Counted from the first letter of the stretch, positions 25,246 to 37,716 are shown. The stretch: DNA of 64,000 nucleotides from Lepas anatifera (GCA_034440635.1 JAOTON010002079.1:1-64000), one strand, 5' to 3'. The notes: generated by a model not told the origin, from the letters alone. A program made the numbers and translations.

Positions 25246-25700
25246 TTCATCAGGTCCACCCGTGTGCGTCTGTGTCCGTGGGATCCACCCAAGTCCTTCG
25301 GGTTCGTCCGTGTCGTCAGGTGTACCCGTGTCCATCCGTTTCGTCGGGTTCACCCGTGTCCATCCGTTTCGTTGGGTTCACCAGTGTCGTCGGGTTCGTC
25401 TGTGTCCATCCGTTTCGTCGGGTTCGTTCGTGTCCATCCGTTTCGTCGGGTTCACCAGTGTCTGTCTGGGTTCGTCCGTGTCCATCTGTTTCGTCGGGTT
25501 CACCCGTGTCCATCCGTTTCGTCGGGTTCACCAGTGTCGTCGGGTTCGTCCGTGTCCGTCCATGGCGTCGGATTCACCCACGTTCATCCATGTAATCGGG
25601 TTCACCAGTGTCCGTCCGTGTCGTTGGGTTCACCCGTGTCCATCCGTATCGTTGGGTTCACCCGTGTCATCGGGTTCGTCCGTGTCCGTCCGTCCCCGTC
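25246..25700 (+). repeat. 27-bp-based tandem repeat
   Basis: GTGTCCATCCGTTTCGTCGG + GTTCACC repeats about 15 times with variants. Because 27 is a multiple of three, all plus frames show periodic peptides; these are not genes. Confidence 0.93.
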
Positions 25701-27524
25701 ACAGATGGTTATTAATACTTTGATTGACACATTAAGCTCTTTTTGTCGCTGGCACCGTTGGCACGGTTACTTACGCCTGTAGAAATCACAGCCATAATTT
25801 AGTTTCTAATGAACGCTGCGCGGTTAGTCATGTCACCATCAAGCGTATGTATGTATGTACAATCAAATTGTATGCTAGAAGCAGGAGACGACTATATGTT
25901 TCATTCATGTTTATTGGTAGGCTTGATTTGAACTCTCACGCGTTAGTTAATTTAACTATGTGAGAAATTAGAGAATTAGTTGGATTTTTAAATCTATGAA
26001 ATTTCATAATGATCCATATGATCAGTAATTACATTGTTGCTACAGATATCTCACTAAAAGCAGGCGGGTGTATGCACATGCACAAACTATCGCTTACTTT
26101 AGTAGTGGGCACCACAGGTGGGGGACAGGAGACACATCCTCTTCTTCCCATCCCTCCTGACTAACGAACTGGAGGATACTTCCCCATAAAACGTCGTATG
26201 CGACCGAGTTGATTTTCACTTTTGCGTGTGCGTGTTAACGTTGACTTGAAATTGTCCTAATATTTTCAAAGTGATTTAAGTCCTCAAAGTCATTGTAGGT
26301 GAGCTACTCCGACCAGCGCCCTCCCGGATTGCTGTGAAGTTTTGACTTCGCCTGCGCTCCCCTCTTCCCGGCCCTCGCCAGGTCGGAGTAAGGGATGTGG
26401 CTGAAAAAAGTTTAGGGGTGCCTTTTCCTAACCAGCCGATATATTGGACTGATGCGGTGACTGGATGACAAACATTGAAATGTTGTCCTTATATATCCTG
26501 CGGCACTTCGGTATCTTCAATAGTCTGAAAAATATCAGTGTAAGAATACCAGGGGAGGGTGAATGTCCGTAGGTGTTCGGGTTCTGATTGTCATTATTAG
26601 AATACACTATTTTCGACGATTTTTGGATGAAATGTTTGTTGAAAAGGTGTCACCCACAAACGTATGCTATATTTCCCTGCGTTTCCTTGACTAAATTACG
26701 GGTTCTGTACCATGTTTTGGAATTGTTCACGCTAGAAAGATACATGAATAATTATCTTGGCTGATTTTTACGACATTCACGCCACATGATTTCTGTTTCC
26801 AGGCTTGTGGCATTTAAGAAATTATCATTTAATCACTGAGCGTTTCCAGTTCCATAGTTACGTCCCCATTTTATAGGAAACAACACCAGAAAAGAGATCA
26901 TTTGTAAGAACCAGGCAAATTAACGGGAAGTTCTAAAAGCCTGACAGTATGCCTATGAATCTGCTCCCACTTTGGCTCCTGAATTTGATCATTTGTGTGT
27001 TGTCCACTAATCATCAATGGGTGAATCACCCATTTGCAGACGAAGTCAGATAAAATGCTACAGTAAGGGTCATATAATATATCCCTCCACAGTCTGAGGG
27101 GTCCCATCGGACCTCTCCCTCACAGGGTTTTTCCCGAATGGTTCTGGACCGATTTAAGCGAGACCCGCGTCGCTTTTCATGCCTCTAGGGTAAGCAATTT
27201 GACAACTTATGGCCAAAAATTGACATCAGGTCATGTCAACCAGATATACCGTCATTTCCAAACTAATTTAAAGCGATTCTGTTCTTCTAAAATGAGGCTG
27301 ACAAAACCAGGGTGTGAATCGGCTTCTAGAAGAGCTGTATCAAGTTTCTAAATATCACTCGAAAGCTCTTGAAACGAGAAATATATACGATGTCATCCAT
27401 TTTGAGGCGAGGTCAGTACCAAGTTCAATAGAGGTCACCAAAGGTCATGGTTTTCAAAATTGTTTGTGTCTATACCTTTTAAATGAAACAAAGTACCCAC
27501 AGTCTTAAACTTGGTATAATAATG

Positions 27525-27656
27525 AGCATGACCCAAGGAGTTGAATGATATGCAGTATGACCTTGTAAGCTCATTATTTTACCTTGACCTAAGCTAAAGG
27601 TTTTAATGTAACCTTACAAGGTCATATTGCATATCACGTGAGTTCTTGGGTCAAGC
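27525..27656. other. Inverted repeat / hairpin in AGGTCA-rich element
   Basis: The left arm 27525-27569 contains GACCCAAG, GATATGCA and TGACCTTGTAAG. The right arm 27613-27656 contains the reverse complements in mirrored order. Arms are about 44 bp with few mismatches and a loop of about 43 bp. Confidence 0.75.
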
Positions 27657-28189
27657 CGAACACATTGATGGCTTTTGTTTTGTTCTAGGTCCAATGGCTC
27701 CCGAGTTATAAGGGGTTATTTAAAAGGGTCTGAATGTGACCCCTTTTTGGTCCGCCATGCCGTCACAGGTCAACAGACATAGTCCAAATTTGGCGTCAGT
27801 GTAGCAGATGGTAAAGCGCTTTCAGCGTCATTCAATTTTTCCGTATCGCGTCTGGTTCCCGAGATAGGAGGGATCCAATCGGACCCCTCCCCTGTGGTGT
27901 GTACGAAAAGAGCACAGGCGGTGGTGGGATATGGCTTAATACTACGTGACAATAATAAAAATAATATGAAATAAGCCTAAAAGGGATTGAAGCACAAAAA
28001 GGCACCTGAGCCTAAAAGAAGCTCAAAAGGTAAAATTTGAAATGTTAAAAATATAACATGTTCATACAAAGATATAAAAATGGTATAGCCTAAGTAAAAA
28101 TAAAATATACTACGCATACAAGTCTAGGACGCACACTTAAAAGCCTAAAAATATACTTAAAAGCCCCAAACTCGTAAGAGCCTAGTCCC

Positions 28190-29270
28190 TCACACTCAGC
28201 ACAAGGTGAAGCACTTGCTTTTTATTCTCTGTTTTGTCAAGCTGCCAAATGTTTGCGTTACGAGATGTATTCAGGAATATGTTAACGGTTTGGGGATCCT
28301 TGTAAACATGCTTCGTTTGACAGCGTTGACCCTGTCGTACAGGTCATTAAATAAAACTCTACCACGCAGCATTTGGGCAGGAACAGCAAGTGGTAACTGG
28401 TTTAGAAGAATTGATGAGTCAATGGTGTTTTGTGGATATCTCTAATAAACACGAGTTCATACTGTGTCCATCTGACATCAAGAGAGGCGATATAAGAATG
28501 TGAAAGAGGATTACTGGATCCAATTGTTATGCTTTGAAAATCACAGCGTCCAAAAAACCATACCAAGAATTTGTGCAGTTTTCTTTTGTCTATTCAGGTG
28601 ACCGTCAGCAGCCCCTCCCCAAACCACGCAACTATACTCTAACAAAGACTATAAATTCGCAGAGTATGTAGAGAGCATAGCCCTGCTATTGCAGGGATGC
28701 ATTGGCCTACCTTTTTTCTTCGTTAGGAAAGGTCTTGACATAAAGGCCAGCACTCTATATGCTTTTGAAACAATATTGTCTATAAGGGCTCCGAAGTCAA
28801 TTTCTTATCAATGTTAACGCCCCGAACACGCATCATAGTAACACTATAGCTGGTCTTGCCGCCTATATATAAGTGGCACGAATGGGAGAACGACGCAGCG
28901 TCAGAGACAGGACTTTAACATTTTGATGGGTTGAGCTTTAGACCCTACAATTTAGACCATTGGCGTAGGTAATCAAGGTTGTCCTGAACGAATTCCGCAT
29001 CATCTCGATCGTCTACTCGGTGGTAAACTTCGCCATCATCTGCAAACGTTAAGGTATCGGCATACAGCATCATCGATAGATCATTTATGAAGCAGGGCGA
29101 ACAACAGCGAGGACAAAGTTCGGCCTGCCGGTGTGCTCAAGGGGGCAGGGACACATGGACACCAATGCAAACCCTTGCCAGAAATATGGCAAGCGTTTCT
29201 GAGCTTATGAATGAGGAGTGCATGACTCATGCTGTGAAAAGCGGAACTGTAATCGGTGTAGATCACATCC
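28190..29270 (-). pseudogene. Degenerate Jockey/CR1-like LINE
   Basis: Minus-strand pieces include QTDVIYTDYSSAFHSMSHAL (reverse transcriptase), FADDGEVYHRVDD (catalytic-loop region) and VVWGGAADGHLNRQKKTAQI (C-terminal region), in three frames with stops. They match in order the better-preserved element at 49-51 kb. Confidence 0.85.
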
Positions 29271-29332
29271 GTCTGAGATTCAGCCGCCATATTACCCCAG
29301 GTGACCTGACGCCCTGACCCGTGGCCTGGCAG

Positions 29333-29508
29333 GTCGGCTCTTCAGCCAGCACCTGTACTCGAGGCCCGACCTGGCGGGCACGAAGGAGGGCTCCAGCGCC
29401 GACGACGACAGCTACCTGGGCTACTCGGTGGCGGCCGGCGAGTTCGACGGCGACCTCTCGCAGGACGTCGCCGTCGGCATGCCCCGAGGCAACAACCTGA
29501 CCGGCAAG
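29333..29508 (+). CDS. Integrin alpha exon 4 (propeller, FG-GAP)
   Basis: Residues 77-135. Starts GRLFSQHLYSRPDL and has SYLGYSVAAGEF (FG-like) and DVAVGMPRGNNLTGK (GAP-like), with an N-glycosylation sequon NLT. Acceptor GGCAG, donor GTCAGT. The split glycine codon matches exon 3. Confidence 0.95.
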
Positions 29509-29993
29509 GTCAGTAGCCGCCAGGCATGGAGCGTGACCTGTGTCGGATGTCACTATCCAGTAAATTGGTACTTATAAATATATCGGTAATCGGTATCGTT
29601 ATCGGTTATAAATATATCGGTTAAATCGGTAGCCCGGTAAATTGAGTACTTTATGCGGGGAGTGAGATATAGCAATACAAAATTGAAGCATGATAGTACC
29701 ATTAGCCTTTTCTTTCATAACGAGTCGTCAGTTTCCTAAAGCCCACGCTACATCTGAAGATAGAACGGCTTCAGAGAAGTGAAATCGATAGAAACCTGGG
29801 TTGCTCCAGAACTGCCAGTGTCAGACAATCGTACTATGTTTCATCACGGCCTTGGCAACAGCAGGCGCCGTTGAAGGCTCTGTTGACACTAAGACCCCAC
29901 AGGAACTCCATCGCGAGTTCGTGAACTTCATCGTTTCTCCGAGCTCTGTCGTTGAGCTCCATCGCGACAGTCCGACCCCTCCCTGCTGGCCAG
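29509..29993 (+). other. Intron 4 (485 bp)
   Basis: A short A+T-rich intron with a degenerate ATCGGTAATCGGTATCG-type stutter at about 29578-29640. Nothing else recognised. Confidence 0.85.
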
Positions 29994-30203
29994 GTGCTGC
30001 TGTACACGGCGCTGTTGAAGCCGCTGGTGAACATCAGCGGAGAGCAGATCGGAGCCTACTTTGGCTACGCTCTGGCCGTGGCCGATGTCAACGGTGACGG
30101 ACTGGACGACCTGGTGGTCGGCGCCCCGCTGCACACCGACTTCACTAGCACCGAGGGGAAGTACGAGACTGGGCAGGTGGTGGTGGCCTACCAGTCAGCC
30201 GGG
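29994..30203 (+). CDS. Integrin alpha exon 5 (calcium-binding propeller blade)
   Basis: Residues 136-205. GAYFGYALAVADVNGDG is followed by LDDLVVGAPLHTD, a complete FG-GAP blade with the DxNxDGxxD calcium loop near residues 166-174. It has an N-glycosylation site NIS. Acceptor CCAG at 29993, donor GTCAGT at 30204; exactly 70 codons, phase 0 to 0. Confidence 0.97.
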
Positions 30204-30239
30204 GTCAGTACCACCGCCAGCGGCGCCAATCGGGCCAGT

Positions 30240-30345
30240 CCGCCGGTCCTGCAGCCGGTGCAGGTCCTGCAGCCGGTGTAGGTCCTGCAGCCGGTTCAGG
30301 TCCTGCAGTCAGTGTAGGTCCTGCAGCCGGTGCAGGTCCTGCGCA
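30240..30345 (+). repeat. 18-bp tandem repeat beside the exon 5 donor
   Basis: CAGGTCCTGCAGCCGGTG repeats about 6 times starting 36 bp after the donor. Each unit has CAG|GT, which looks like a weak donor. Confidence 0.88.
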
Positions 30346-31518
30346 CTGATATATTGCGTCAGAAATGTCAAAACGTGTTTTATGACCAGGCATCAGCTGA
30401 AAAACGTTCCCGTTTATATAACAATTTTGGATGCTTGAAGCAGTAGATTCCTTAGATTTCCCGAAATTTTCAATATATGTACATACATTTTATACTTCAC
30501 CATATACAAATTTATACATTTTCTTCCGGTTTGCCGTCAAGCGAACTAATCAACAAGCATTGTCCTTACATGCATTATGTATGTATATTACGGCACCAAG
30601 GTAACTGCGTGATTCCCCAAATCCTGCAATGCAGGACATTCAACGTAACCATTAATTTAGTACCTAACCATGTGAAGATCACTGCGAAAAGAACTGATGC
30701 CGGAACATAATGGTTCAACTAGATGGCCTGGCTGTACCAATATAGGCTCAAAACCCTTGCACCCACGGCAGAACAAAACCCGCTTGCCTCAGGCCACAGC
30801 GACAGTGAAGACCTAATAACACCTCAGTGGTTACTGTGTCTCAAAACGCCTGGTAATCACCGCCGTTGTCTCAATGATGATGGGGTTTTTAGTGGAGCCG
30901 GTGACGCGTCTTGGTACGATGACTTTCATCTTTTCCGACCAACGCGAGGGACTGGAATAGTAATGAAAATCTGTCCGGGCCAGCTGATCAGTTGATTTCG
31001 CCATCCCCCAGCCGATGTCGGGTGATGTTCGAGACGCCCAAACATTGTACATGCAGGAGACGGAGCTGACATGCCTTTAATTCAATTCTCATTTACTTCT
31101 CGCTCTTTACGATCATTTGCACTTTCTGAGGTTGCGAAATATGCGTCCAATTCGAATGTGAGCGAAGTCTGTGATAGACCGGTTTAGATAGCTGGCGTCC
31201 GCTACCAGTTGTGTCCTGCCGTGAAAGGTACACCAAGCGAGCGGTAGAATAGCTACCTTTGTGTGTGACCAAAACCTTTCTTCTTGCATAATATTGCACT
31301 TCCCTCGTAGCTCACTATATGGCAGCGGACGGCCTTTTAGGCTTCATGGCATAATGCAACTATCAGAGGAACAGTGCCCCACCTGCTGCGTCGTACTGAG
31401 CAGGAAATGGTGAAAAACAGAAACTTAATTGACTGATCTGAACACAATGTCAGGTTTTTTTTTACAGTATTACAGTGATATTGTGAATTGCATTCGAAAT
31501 GTGATGTCACGGTGACTG

Positions 31519-31690
31519 TCAGAGCCGCATGACGAAATCCATGGGCGAGCGCATTGAGATTTCTCAAGCGGCTCTATTCTGCCGCTCAGACGGGTCTCGT
31601 CTGGTCAGAGCCGCATGACGAAATCCATGGAGCGAAGCGCATTGAGATTTCTCAAGCGGCTCTATTCTGGCCGCTCAGACGGGTCTCGTC
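31519..31690 (+). repeat. Tandem duplication of about 85 bp
   Basis: AGAGCCGCATGACGAAATCC...GGGTCTCGTC occurs twice back to back, and the 1.3-kb duplication follows directly. Confidence 0.9.
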
Positions 31691-32785
31691 GTGGTCTGTT
31701 GTTGTTGGCGTCTGTCCGTCCTGAGAATTGATGTCAGAGCTCTGGAATTTTGTAGGGTGATAGCCCTTCTGCTCCAGACACCCAAACTGAAGCCCCGAGT
31801 CGAAATCCAAAATAGTTTTTGAGAAATTTTGGCTCAAACTTTTCTGTTTTATATTTTTCTAATTTTTACTTCTTAACCTACGAACTTGAAATTTATGTCC
31901 TTTTCGAAAGATAACAAGGGCCAGCTAGGGAAAACGAATTGAGCTGATCCGACAATATATATTGCGCGAAACGCGGCTTTTCTCATGCGAGCAAAAACCT
32001 GCTAAAAGTTGATGGCCGACTTGTGCGCTCGAAATGTCAGAAGACAGGCCTCAGTTAGCTGAAAGGCAGTTACCTAGGGGTAGCTAGGAAAATTTTGTAG
32101 TGCTTAGGCATAGTTTTGAGTGAAAAACGCAAAATTTTGACCTACTTTTACAGTTCTTCCGGAAGACTGAATTTTGGTTCATTTTATTTCAACGTTAATA
32201 TCTCACAATCTAATTGACCGATTTGAGTTTTCATTTCAAATAATGAAAGAACATTGCTTCCGCCTGATAATATTTGGAGATGGAAGTTGTGAATGTGAAA
32301 TTCTTTGTTTTATAGGCATAAATAGAAATTGATTCAAAAACTTTTTATTTGCATCTTCCTGATTCCAAGCTCATGTCACTCACAAACTCAGAACTGACAT
32401 GGCTGAAGAGGAAAGTTACTTGGGTCATTTCGCTCACTTATACTACCCACCTATCTCTAATGGCTTTCGAGTAATTAGTCCAAAATATATTACAAGATGC
32501 TAAAGTTCTCGGACCACCTTTGCTTCTCACCATGGTTTCAAGTCCTTAAAATGGATGGAAGTGGAAGTAATTTGGCATGAAGCTAGCTTACGATCCTAGC
32601 TCGACGATACAACTAATTTCAGCCCAAAGAATGTTTGGTTCGTCTTCTAGAAGCACCTTTATATCGTGCCTTTTCGGGACAAGCACAGACCCGGCGCCAG
32701 CGGCCCGGCATATTCGGCGGAGTTGTACTAGCCAGTGACCTCCTGACGGGTCACAGCTGTTCAGCTAGTGGGAGGATGAGTAGTG

Positions 32786-32858
32786 TGGCGCGGTGGTCTA
32801 GTGGTTAGAGGCCCTGTCTCTTGATCAGGTAGGTCCGTTCGAATCCGGTGGTGACCAC
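32786..32858 (+). pseudogene. tRNA-like sequence, copy 1
   Basis: A-box TGGTCTAGTGGTTAGAGG and a damaged B-box (CGTTCGAATCC). The anticodon-arm region is CCTGT-CTCTTGA-TCAGG, with four of five pairs and CTT in the anticodon position. The acceptor stem does not pair, so it is a tRNA-derived sequence (SINE head or pseudogene) rather than a functional tRNA. Confidence 0.6.
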
Positions 32859-34100
32859 GTACTCTTTATTGGTTGTTTTAAAGAAAAGAATGATAAATCT
32901 GACTTGCAGGCTTATGAAGAGATATATTAAGAACGAAATATGGTTAGCTTTCAGCACATTGTCATGCGGCTCTCCTGCGCCGGTGGGGCGTTAGCCCAGG
33001 TCGCAGACCGGAGTCTGTTGTTGTTGGCGTCTGTCCGTCCTGAGAATTGATTCGAGCTCTGGAATTTTGTAGGGTGATAGCCCTTCTGCTCCAGTCACCC
33101 AAACTGAAGCCCCAAGTCGAAATCCAAAATAGTTTTGAGAAATTTTGGCTCAAACTTTTTCTGTTTTATATTTTTCTAATTTTTACTTCTTAACCTACGA
33201 ACTTGAAACTTATGTCCTTTTCGAAGATAACAAGGGCCAGCTAGGGAAAACGAATTGAGCTGATCCGACAATATTTATTGCTCGAAAACGCGGCATTTCT
33301 CACGCGAGCAAAAACCTGCTAAAGTTCATGGCCGACTTGTGCGCTCGAAATGTCAGAAGACAGGCCTCAGTTAGCTGAAAGGCAGTTACCTAGGGGTAGC
33401 TAGGAAAATTTTGTAGTGCTTAGGCATAGTTTTGAGTGCAAAACGCAAAATTTTGACCTACTTTTACAGTTCTTCGGAAGACTGAATTTTGTTTCATTTC
33501 ATTTCAACGTTAATATCTCACAATCTAATTGACCGATTTGAGTTTTCATTTCAAATAATGAAAGAACATTGCTTCCGCCTGATAATATTTGGAGATGGAA
33601 ATTGTGAATGTGAAATTCTTTGTTTTATAGGCATAAATAGAAATTGAGTCAAAAACTTTTATTTGCATCTTCCTGGTTCCAAGCTCATGTCACTCACAAA
33701 CTCAGAACTGACATGGCTGAAGAGGAAAGTTACTTGCGGTCATTTCGCTCACTTACACTACCCACCTATCTCTAATGGCTTTCGAGTAATTAGTCCAAAA
33801 TGTATTACAAGATGCTAAATTTCTCGGACCACCTTTGCTTCTCACCATGGTTTGAAGTCCTTAAAATGGATGGAAGTGGAAGTAATTTGGCATGAAGCTA
33901 GCTTACGATCCTAGCTCGACGATACAACTAATTTCAGCCCAAAAGAATGTTTGGTTCGTCTTCTAGAAGCACCTTTATATCGTGCCTTTTCGGGACAAGC
34001 ACAGCACCCGGCGCCAGCGGCCCGGCATATTCGGCGGGTTGTACTAGCCAGTGACCTCCTGACGGGTCACGCTGTTCAGCTAGTGGGAGGATGAGTAGTG

Positions 34101-34173
34101 TGGCACGGTGGTCTAGTGGTTAGAGGCCCTGTCTCTTGATCAGGTAGGTCCGGTTCGAATCCGGGGTGACCAC
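34101..34173 (+). pseudogene. tRNA-like sequence, copy 2
   Basis: Same as copy 1 but with an intact B-box GGTTCGAATCC and a well-paired T arm (CCGG/CCGG). The acceptor stem still fails to pair. Internal Pol III promoter elements appear intact. Confidence 0.6.
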
Positions 34174-34350
34174 GTACTCTTTATTGGTTATTTCAAAGAA
34201 AAGAATGATAAAACTGACTTGCAGGCTTATGAAGAGATACATTAAGAACGAAATATGGTTTGCTTTCGGCACATTGTCATGCGGCTCTCCTGCGCCGGTG
34301 GGCGTTAGCCAGGCCGCGCCGGGTAATGTATAGTTAGTGTTGTCTTGCAG

Positions 34351-34453
34351 CACAAGTTCGACCGGACTGAGTATCTGCATGGTCAAGACTCCAAGAGCCG
34401 TTTCGGTTTGGCGCTCACTTCGCTGGGGGACGTGGACCTGGACGGCTTTGACG
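34351..34453 (+). CDS. Integrin alpha exon 6 (propeller)
   Basis: Residues 206-239 plus a split codon. HKFDRTEYLHGQDSKSRFG is followed by LALTSLGDVDLDGFD. SRFGLAL is the FG strand and DVDLDGFD is the first part of a calcium loop completed in the next exon. Acceptor TTGCAG, donor GTAAGT. Confidence 0.96.
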
Positions 34454-37400
34454 GTAAGTGATCGAGCAGCTCTGACAGCCGTGACTACCAACGTGACACG
34501 CTACAATCACTGACGCGTTTTCTTTGTAACTGTCCGCATACTCCCGCCTCCCGGGAACATTCCTAGTGATTTAGACCTCCGCCGTGGACATTTATCGCTG
34601 GATTTGATCCATGAACGTGGTTAGATGGCATATTGGGAATCGAGCTCTATCTTCTGCTTCTGATTGTTAATTGTGAAGTCTCGTATTCATTTCTTTTTGT
34701 GCTCACGTGTCAGATGTCTCTTGTGACAGGTTCTGTTTATGTGTGATGTCTTCCATTTGTCGGTGCGACAGACGACTGTTTATGGCGTGCGTGTACGCAG
34801 ACCGAGGCGGCTTTGAGGGGGTGGATTTATACCGCGCAGAACGTGATTCGTAAGTCTGGCCTGCTGGCAAAGCAAACCACAGAACTTGTTTATGTGGCTA
34901 CATGCTTAGAATCTTTTTCTCAGAATCTTATTTCTTATTGAACCACACTGATTGTTTTTTTCACAATTGCCAAAATCATCAACGCATCATTTTTTTCATT
35001 TCTCACATCATACAATATCATTGTTGATTCAAGCTCATCCTTCATTCGTTCAGAGCGAGCTTGCAAGCAAATGCATCAGCTGGCGGCCGCTATCACACAG
35101 GGGAAAAATTCAGGCTTCTTGCTGCATATTCTTAGTCATAGATAATTGTCGCGACGAAAAGTTGCGACATTTTCGCCCTATTGAACAAATTCTGACAACA
35201 AGCGTATAGGCAGACTCCTCTTCTTCCGCTTTGTCGCATAGGGACAAAACTTATCGACTGGGGTCGATTTATAGGCTCGGCAGAGGAAAACAGGCTATTT
35301 TCTAATGTCATTTTGTTCCAGAAACAGCGCACCAGCAAATTAGTTCTTTGCGTACGATGACCAATGGCATTTTGTAACTGTTGATTGTCGAGGCTGAACA
35401 TTGTTGAGTGAAATTTAGTGGATTGTTTTCCCCACATTCATATACGTCTTAAAAGGCAGAGCTATGACTTGTGTACAGCACGCATGTACCTGCATATAAG
35501 TCCGTGATCTGGATGGCACTGTAACTGACCCCGAAGTCCTAACTTTGACACGGAATTTTAAAACAAAATATACCGGCCCTGCTTGAATCGCGACTTGAAT
35601 GCACTGATGAGTACAAGAGGAGGGATTTGTCCCCTTAACCACAATATCCTGTCCGATTTTCATAAGAATACGATTTTTTTTAATCTTGGGCCTCGATCTT
35701 ACCCCAAGATCTTCAATCTTACCCCCCTCCCCCCCACCCGTCCCCCAAACAACTCGTGTATATCCGCCTCTGGTTAGGTTTATGAAATATCGTACTTTAG
35801 AAGTAAGGAACCCCAGCGTATTTTCAAACCATGTTTCCAAACGGCGTTTTCTCGATTTTTCCTTTACATATTTGTGTGCGTTTCATAATTATAACATGGT
35901 GGTATCAGACAGTAGTGGATAATCGATAACTTCAACTCGAGTTTGATACCGATAACTCGATATCTGTTTCCGAGGACGATGGCTTTGACAACAATAACTC
36001 AATAATCAAATCAGTGACTCGAATACACGATAACGATAAATAAGTAGGCGTTTAATTCAGAGCACAGAATACATCGGATTTAAGTTAAATATAGCTATTT
36101 AGTAATTCACATATTTCTCGACAAGATATAAATATTTAGTAGTGACCTTCCCAAAACAGAAACCTTAGTTAAACATCAAAAGCTGTTCACATTTCAACCA
36201 ACACAGCAGATGAACGCGTTTCGACCCAGTCTTATCAACATCTAAGGCACGAGGGATGAAGAACACGTCACCAAGACATGCTGCAGTTTCATCGTTTGGA
36301 AGCAGCATATCTTGGTGACGTGTTATTAATCCCTCATGCCTTAGCTGTTGATAAGACTGAAGTCGAAACGCGGTCATCTGCTGTGTTGGCTGAAATGTAA
36401 ATACCTGTCGATCACTGTTATACAATTAAAAGTTGTTTTTTCATATGAGAACTTTCCCACGTACAAAACCAACTGAACAACTAGACGCAAACTAGGCATA
36501 CATATCCATCTAGAGTGGGGAAGAGACTCGTCCCCGGTCCCCCTACATCTCGCCAGACAAACATGAGTCTATCTCCTTATCTGCTTTATCATCTTTTTGG
36601 GTTATTTATTCACTCCCACGAGGCTTTATGCGGTTGATGGCACCTCCCTCAGCAGGCTGTCCCAAAAGGTTTAATTCTTTTGAAGTAAAGGTGCCGTAGA
36701 GGCATACTGAATCATATGCAGATCCAATATTTTCGATCGGAGGGTGGGCACACATGGTAGGTGAGGGCGGGGGGGCGTAATCCGGACCGTGGGGTGCCAC
36801 TTTTGGGCGCCAAGTCCTGTCGTGGGAGCGCTGATACTCGCATTTCTGAGGGGGTAGGAAGCGACAGTTGGGGAGGGGGGCCGTGACCATTTCAGAGGGC
36901 ATCGAGGGTCGGTGGGGGGGGGCGGGGTGCAAGTGCCCCACTTGGATCCTCTGTATATCCGCCTAAGAGCTAAATAGCATCGTCTCACATTTCGAGTGTT
37001 TTTAAAAGTAACGAGCATAATACAAATGCACACTCGTTTGAAAGGCGTCTGGTATTTCGTACAATACACGTTTTCAAAGTGTGGTAAACATGATTGTGTA
37101 CAAGAGAAAGGACTTTTTAAGAAGTATTAAAAAACTACCGCTATCAATTCGTAAAAACGGCGACTTCGGTAATGTGGTTTGAATTATCGATAATCGATAT
37201 CAAGGGCTGGGAGAACACCATCGTCGATAAAACTTCGACAATCCTCAACGATGTAAGTTACCAAGTAAGTGCCCACCTCGGGTATCAGGAGTGACACGAG
37301 TATAAAAGTGGGAGAAATGACTGAACCACCTACTTACCTATTTCTGGTAAGGTCCTATCTCTCGGTTATATTCGGTTTCTGCAGATACCTCACACCGTTT

Positions 37401-37708
37401 TCGGATGTTCTGCTCTCGAGATCCCCCTCCGTACCTAGTTGACTCACCAATCAGTGCGCCTCGCTTTGTGAAATGGATTTCTACACGTTACACTGTCCCT
37501 CAGTTTTCAAAGATTCTGTTCACTGCGAATTCCCTGATGACAGACTACCGCGTGAACCACAGGAAAAAGGAAACGGAAAACTACAGTCTTCGCTTCCGGC
37601 CTTGACTTTCCCGGGCCACGTGTTCTGCGCCGAGTTCGGGGGCTGTCTCTGTGACGTTCCGTTCTCTTATGTTAGATGTCGCTGTGACGCTCCGTCGTCT
37701 TATGGCAG
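34454..37708 (+). other. Intron 6 (3.3 kb)
   Basis: Contains a long hairpin (36190-36398) and stretches resembling MITE ends (TATATCCGCCTCTGG at 35758 and TATATCCGCCTAAGA at 36953, related to the GGCGGA family on the opposite strand). No gene seen. Confidence 0.7.
36190..36398. other. Long inverted repeat (about 97-bp arms)
   Basis: The left arm 36190-36284 has CATTTCAACCAACACAGCAG, GTCTTATCAAC and ACACGTCACCAAGA. The right arm 36302-36398 carries their reverse complements in mirrored order. The loop is about 17 nt with few mismatches. This is a foldback element or a possible dsRNA source when transcribed in the intron. Confidence 0.88.
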
Positions 37709-37716
37709 ATGTCGCT
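37651..37716 (+). repeat. 33-bp duplication spanning the exon 7 acceptor
   Basis: Copy 1 is 37651-37683 and copy 2 is 37684-37716. Each contains CTTATG(TT/GC)AGATGTCGCT. The duplicated acceptor TTAG at 37675 is in frame with the real CAG acceptor at 37708. Confidence 0.88.

Larger units (their letters stand above)
10737..29332 (+). other. Intron 3 (18.6 kb)
   Basis: The largest intron. It separates the WYWQ exon from the GRLFSQ exon and the codon split matches. It holds many simple and tandem repeats, several MITE-like elements and two LINE relics, listed separately. The spaces between (for example 12.2-14.4, 19.0-21.0, 22.4-23.0 and 25.8-27.1 kb) show no recognisable gene; the open frames there are short and lack family motifs. 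Confidence 0.7.
31694..34318 (+). repeat. 1.32-kb tandem duplication (two copies)
   Basis: Copy 1 starts at 31694 and copy 2 at 33013 (offset 1319) with GTCTGTTGTTGTTGGCGTCT. Each ends in CGGCTCTCCTGCGCCGGTGG. The copies differ by scattered substitutions and 1-bp indels, so the event is not brand new. Copy 2 ends about 32 bp before the exon 6 acceptor. Confidence 0.95.

Noticed and set aside
32786..32858. Functional tRNA gene
   Set aside because: The acceptor stem does not pair and the B box is damaged; it fits a tRNA-derived repeat better.
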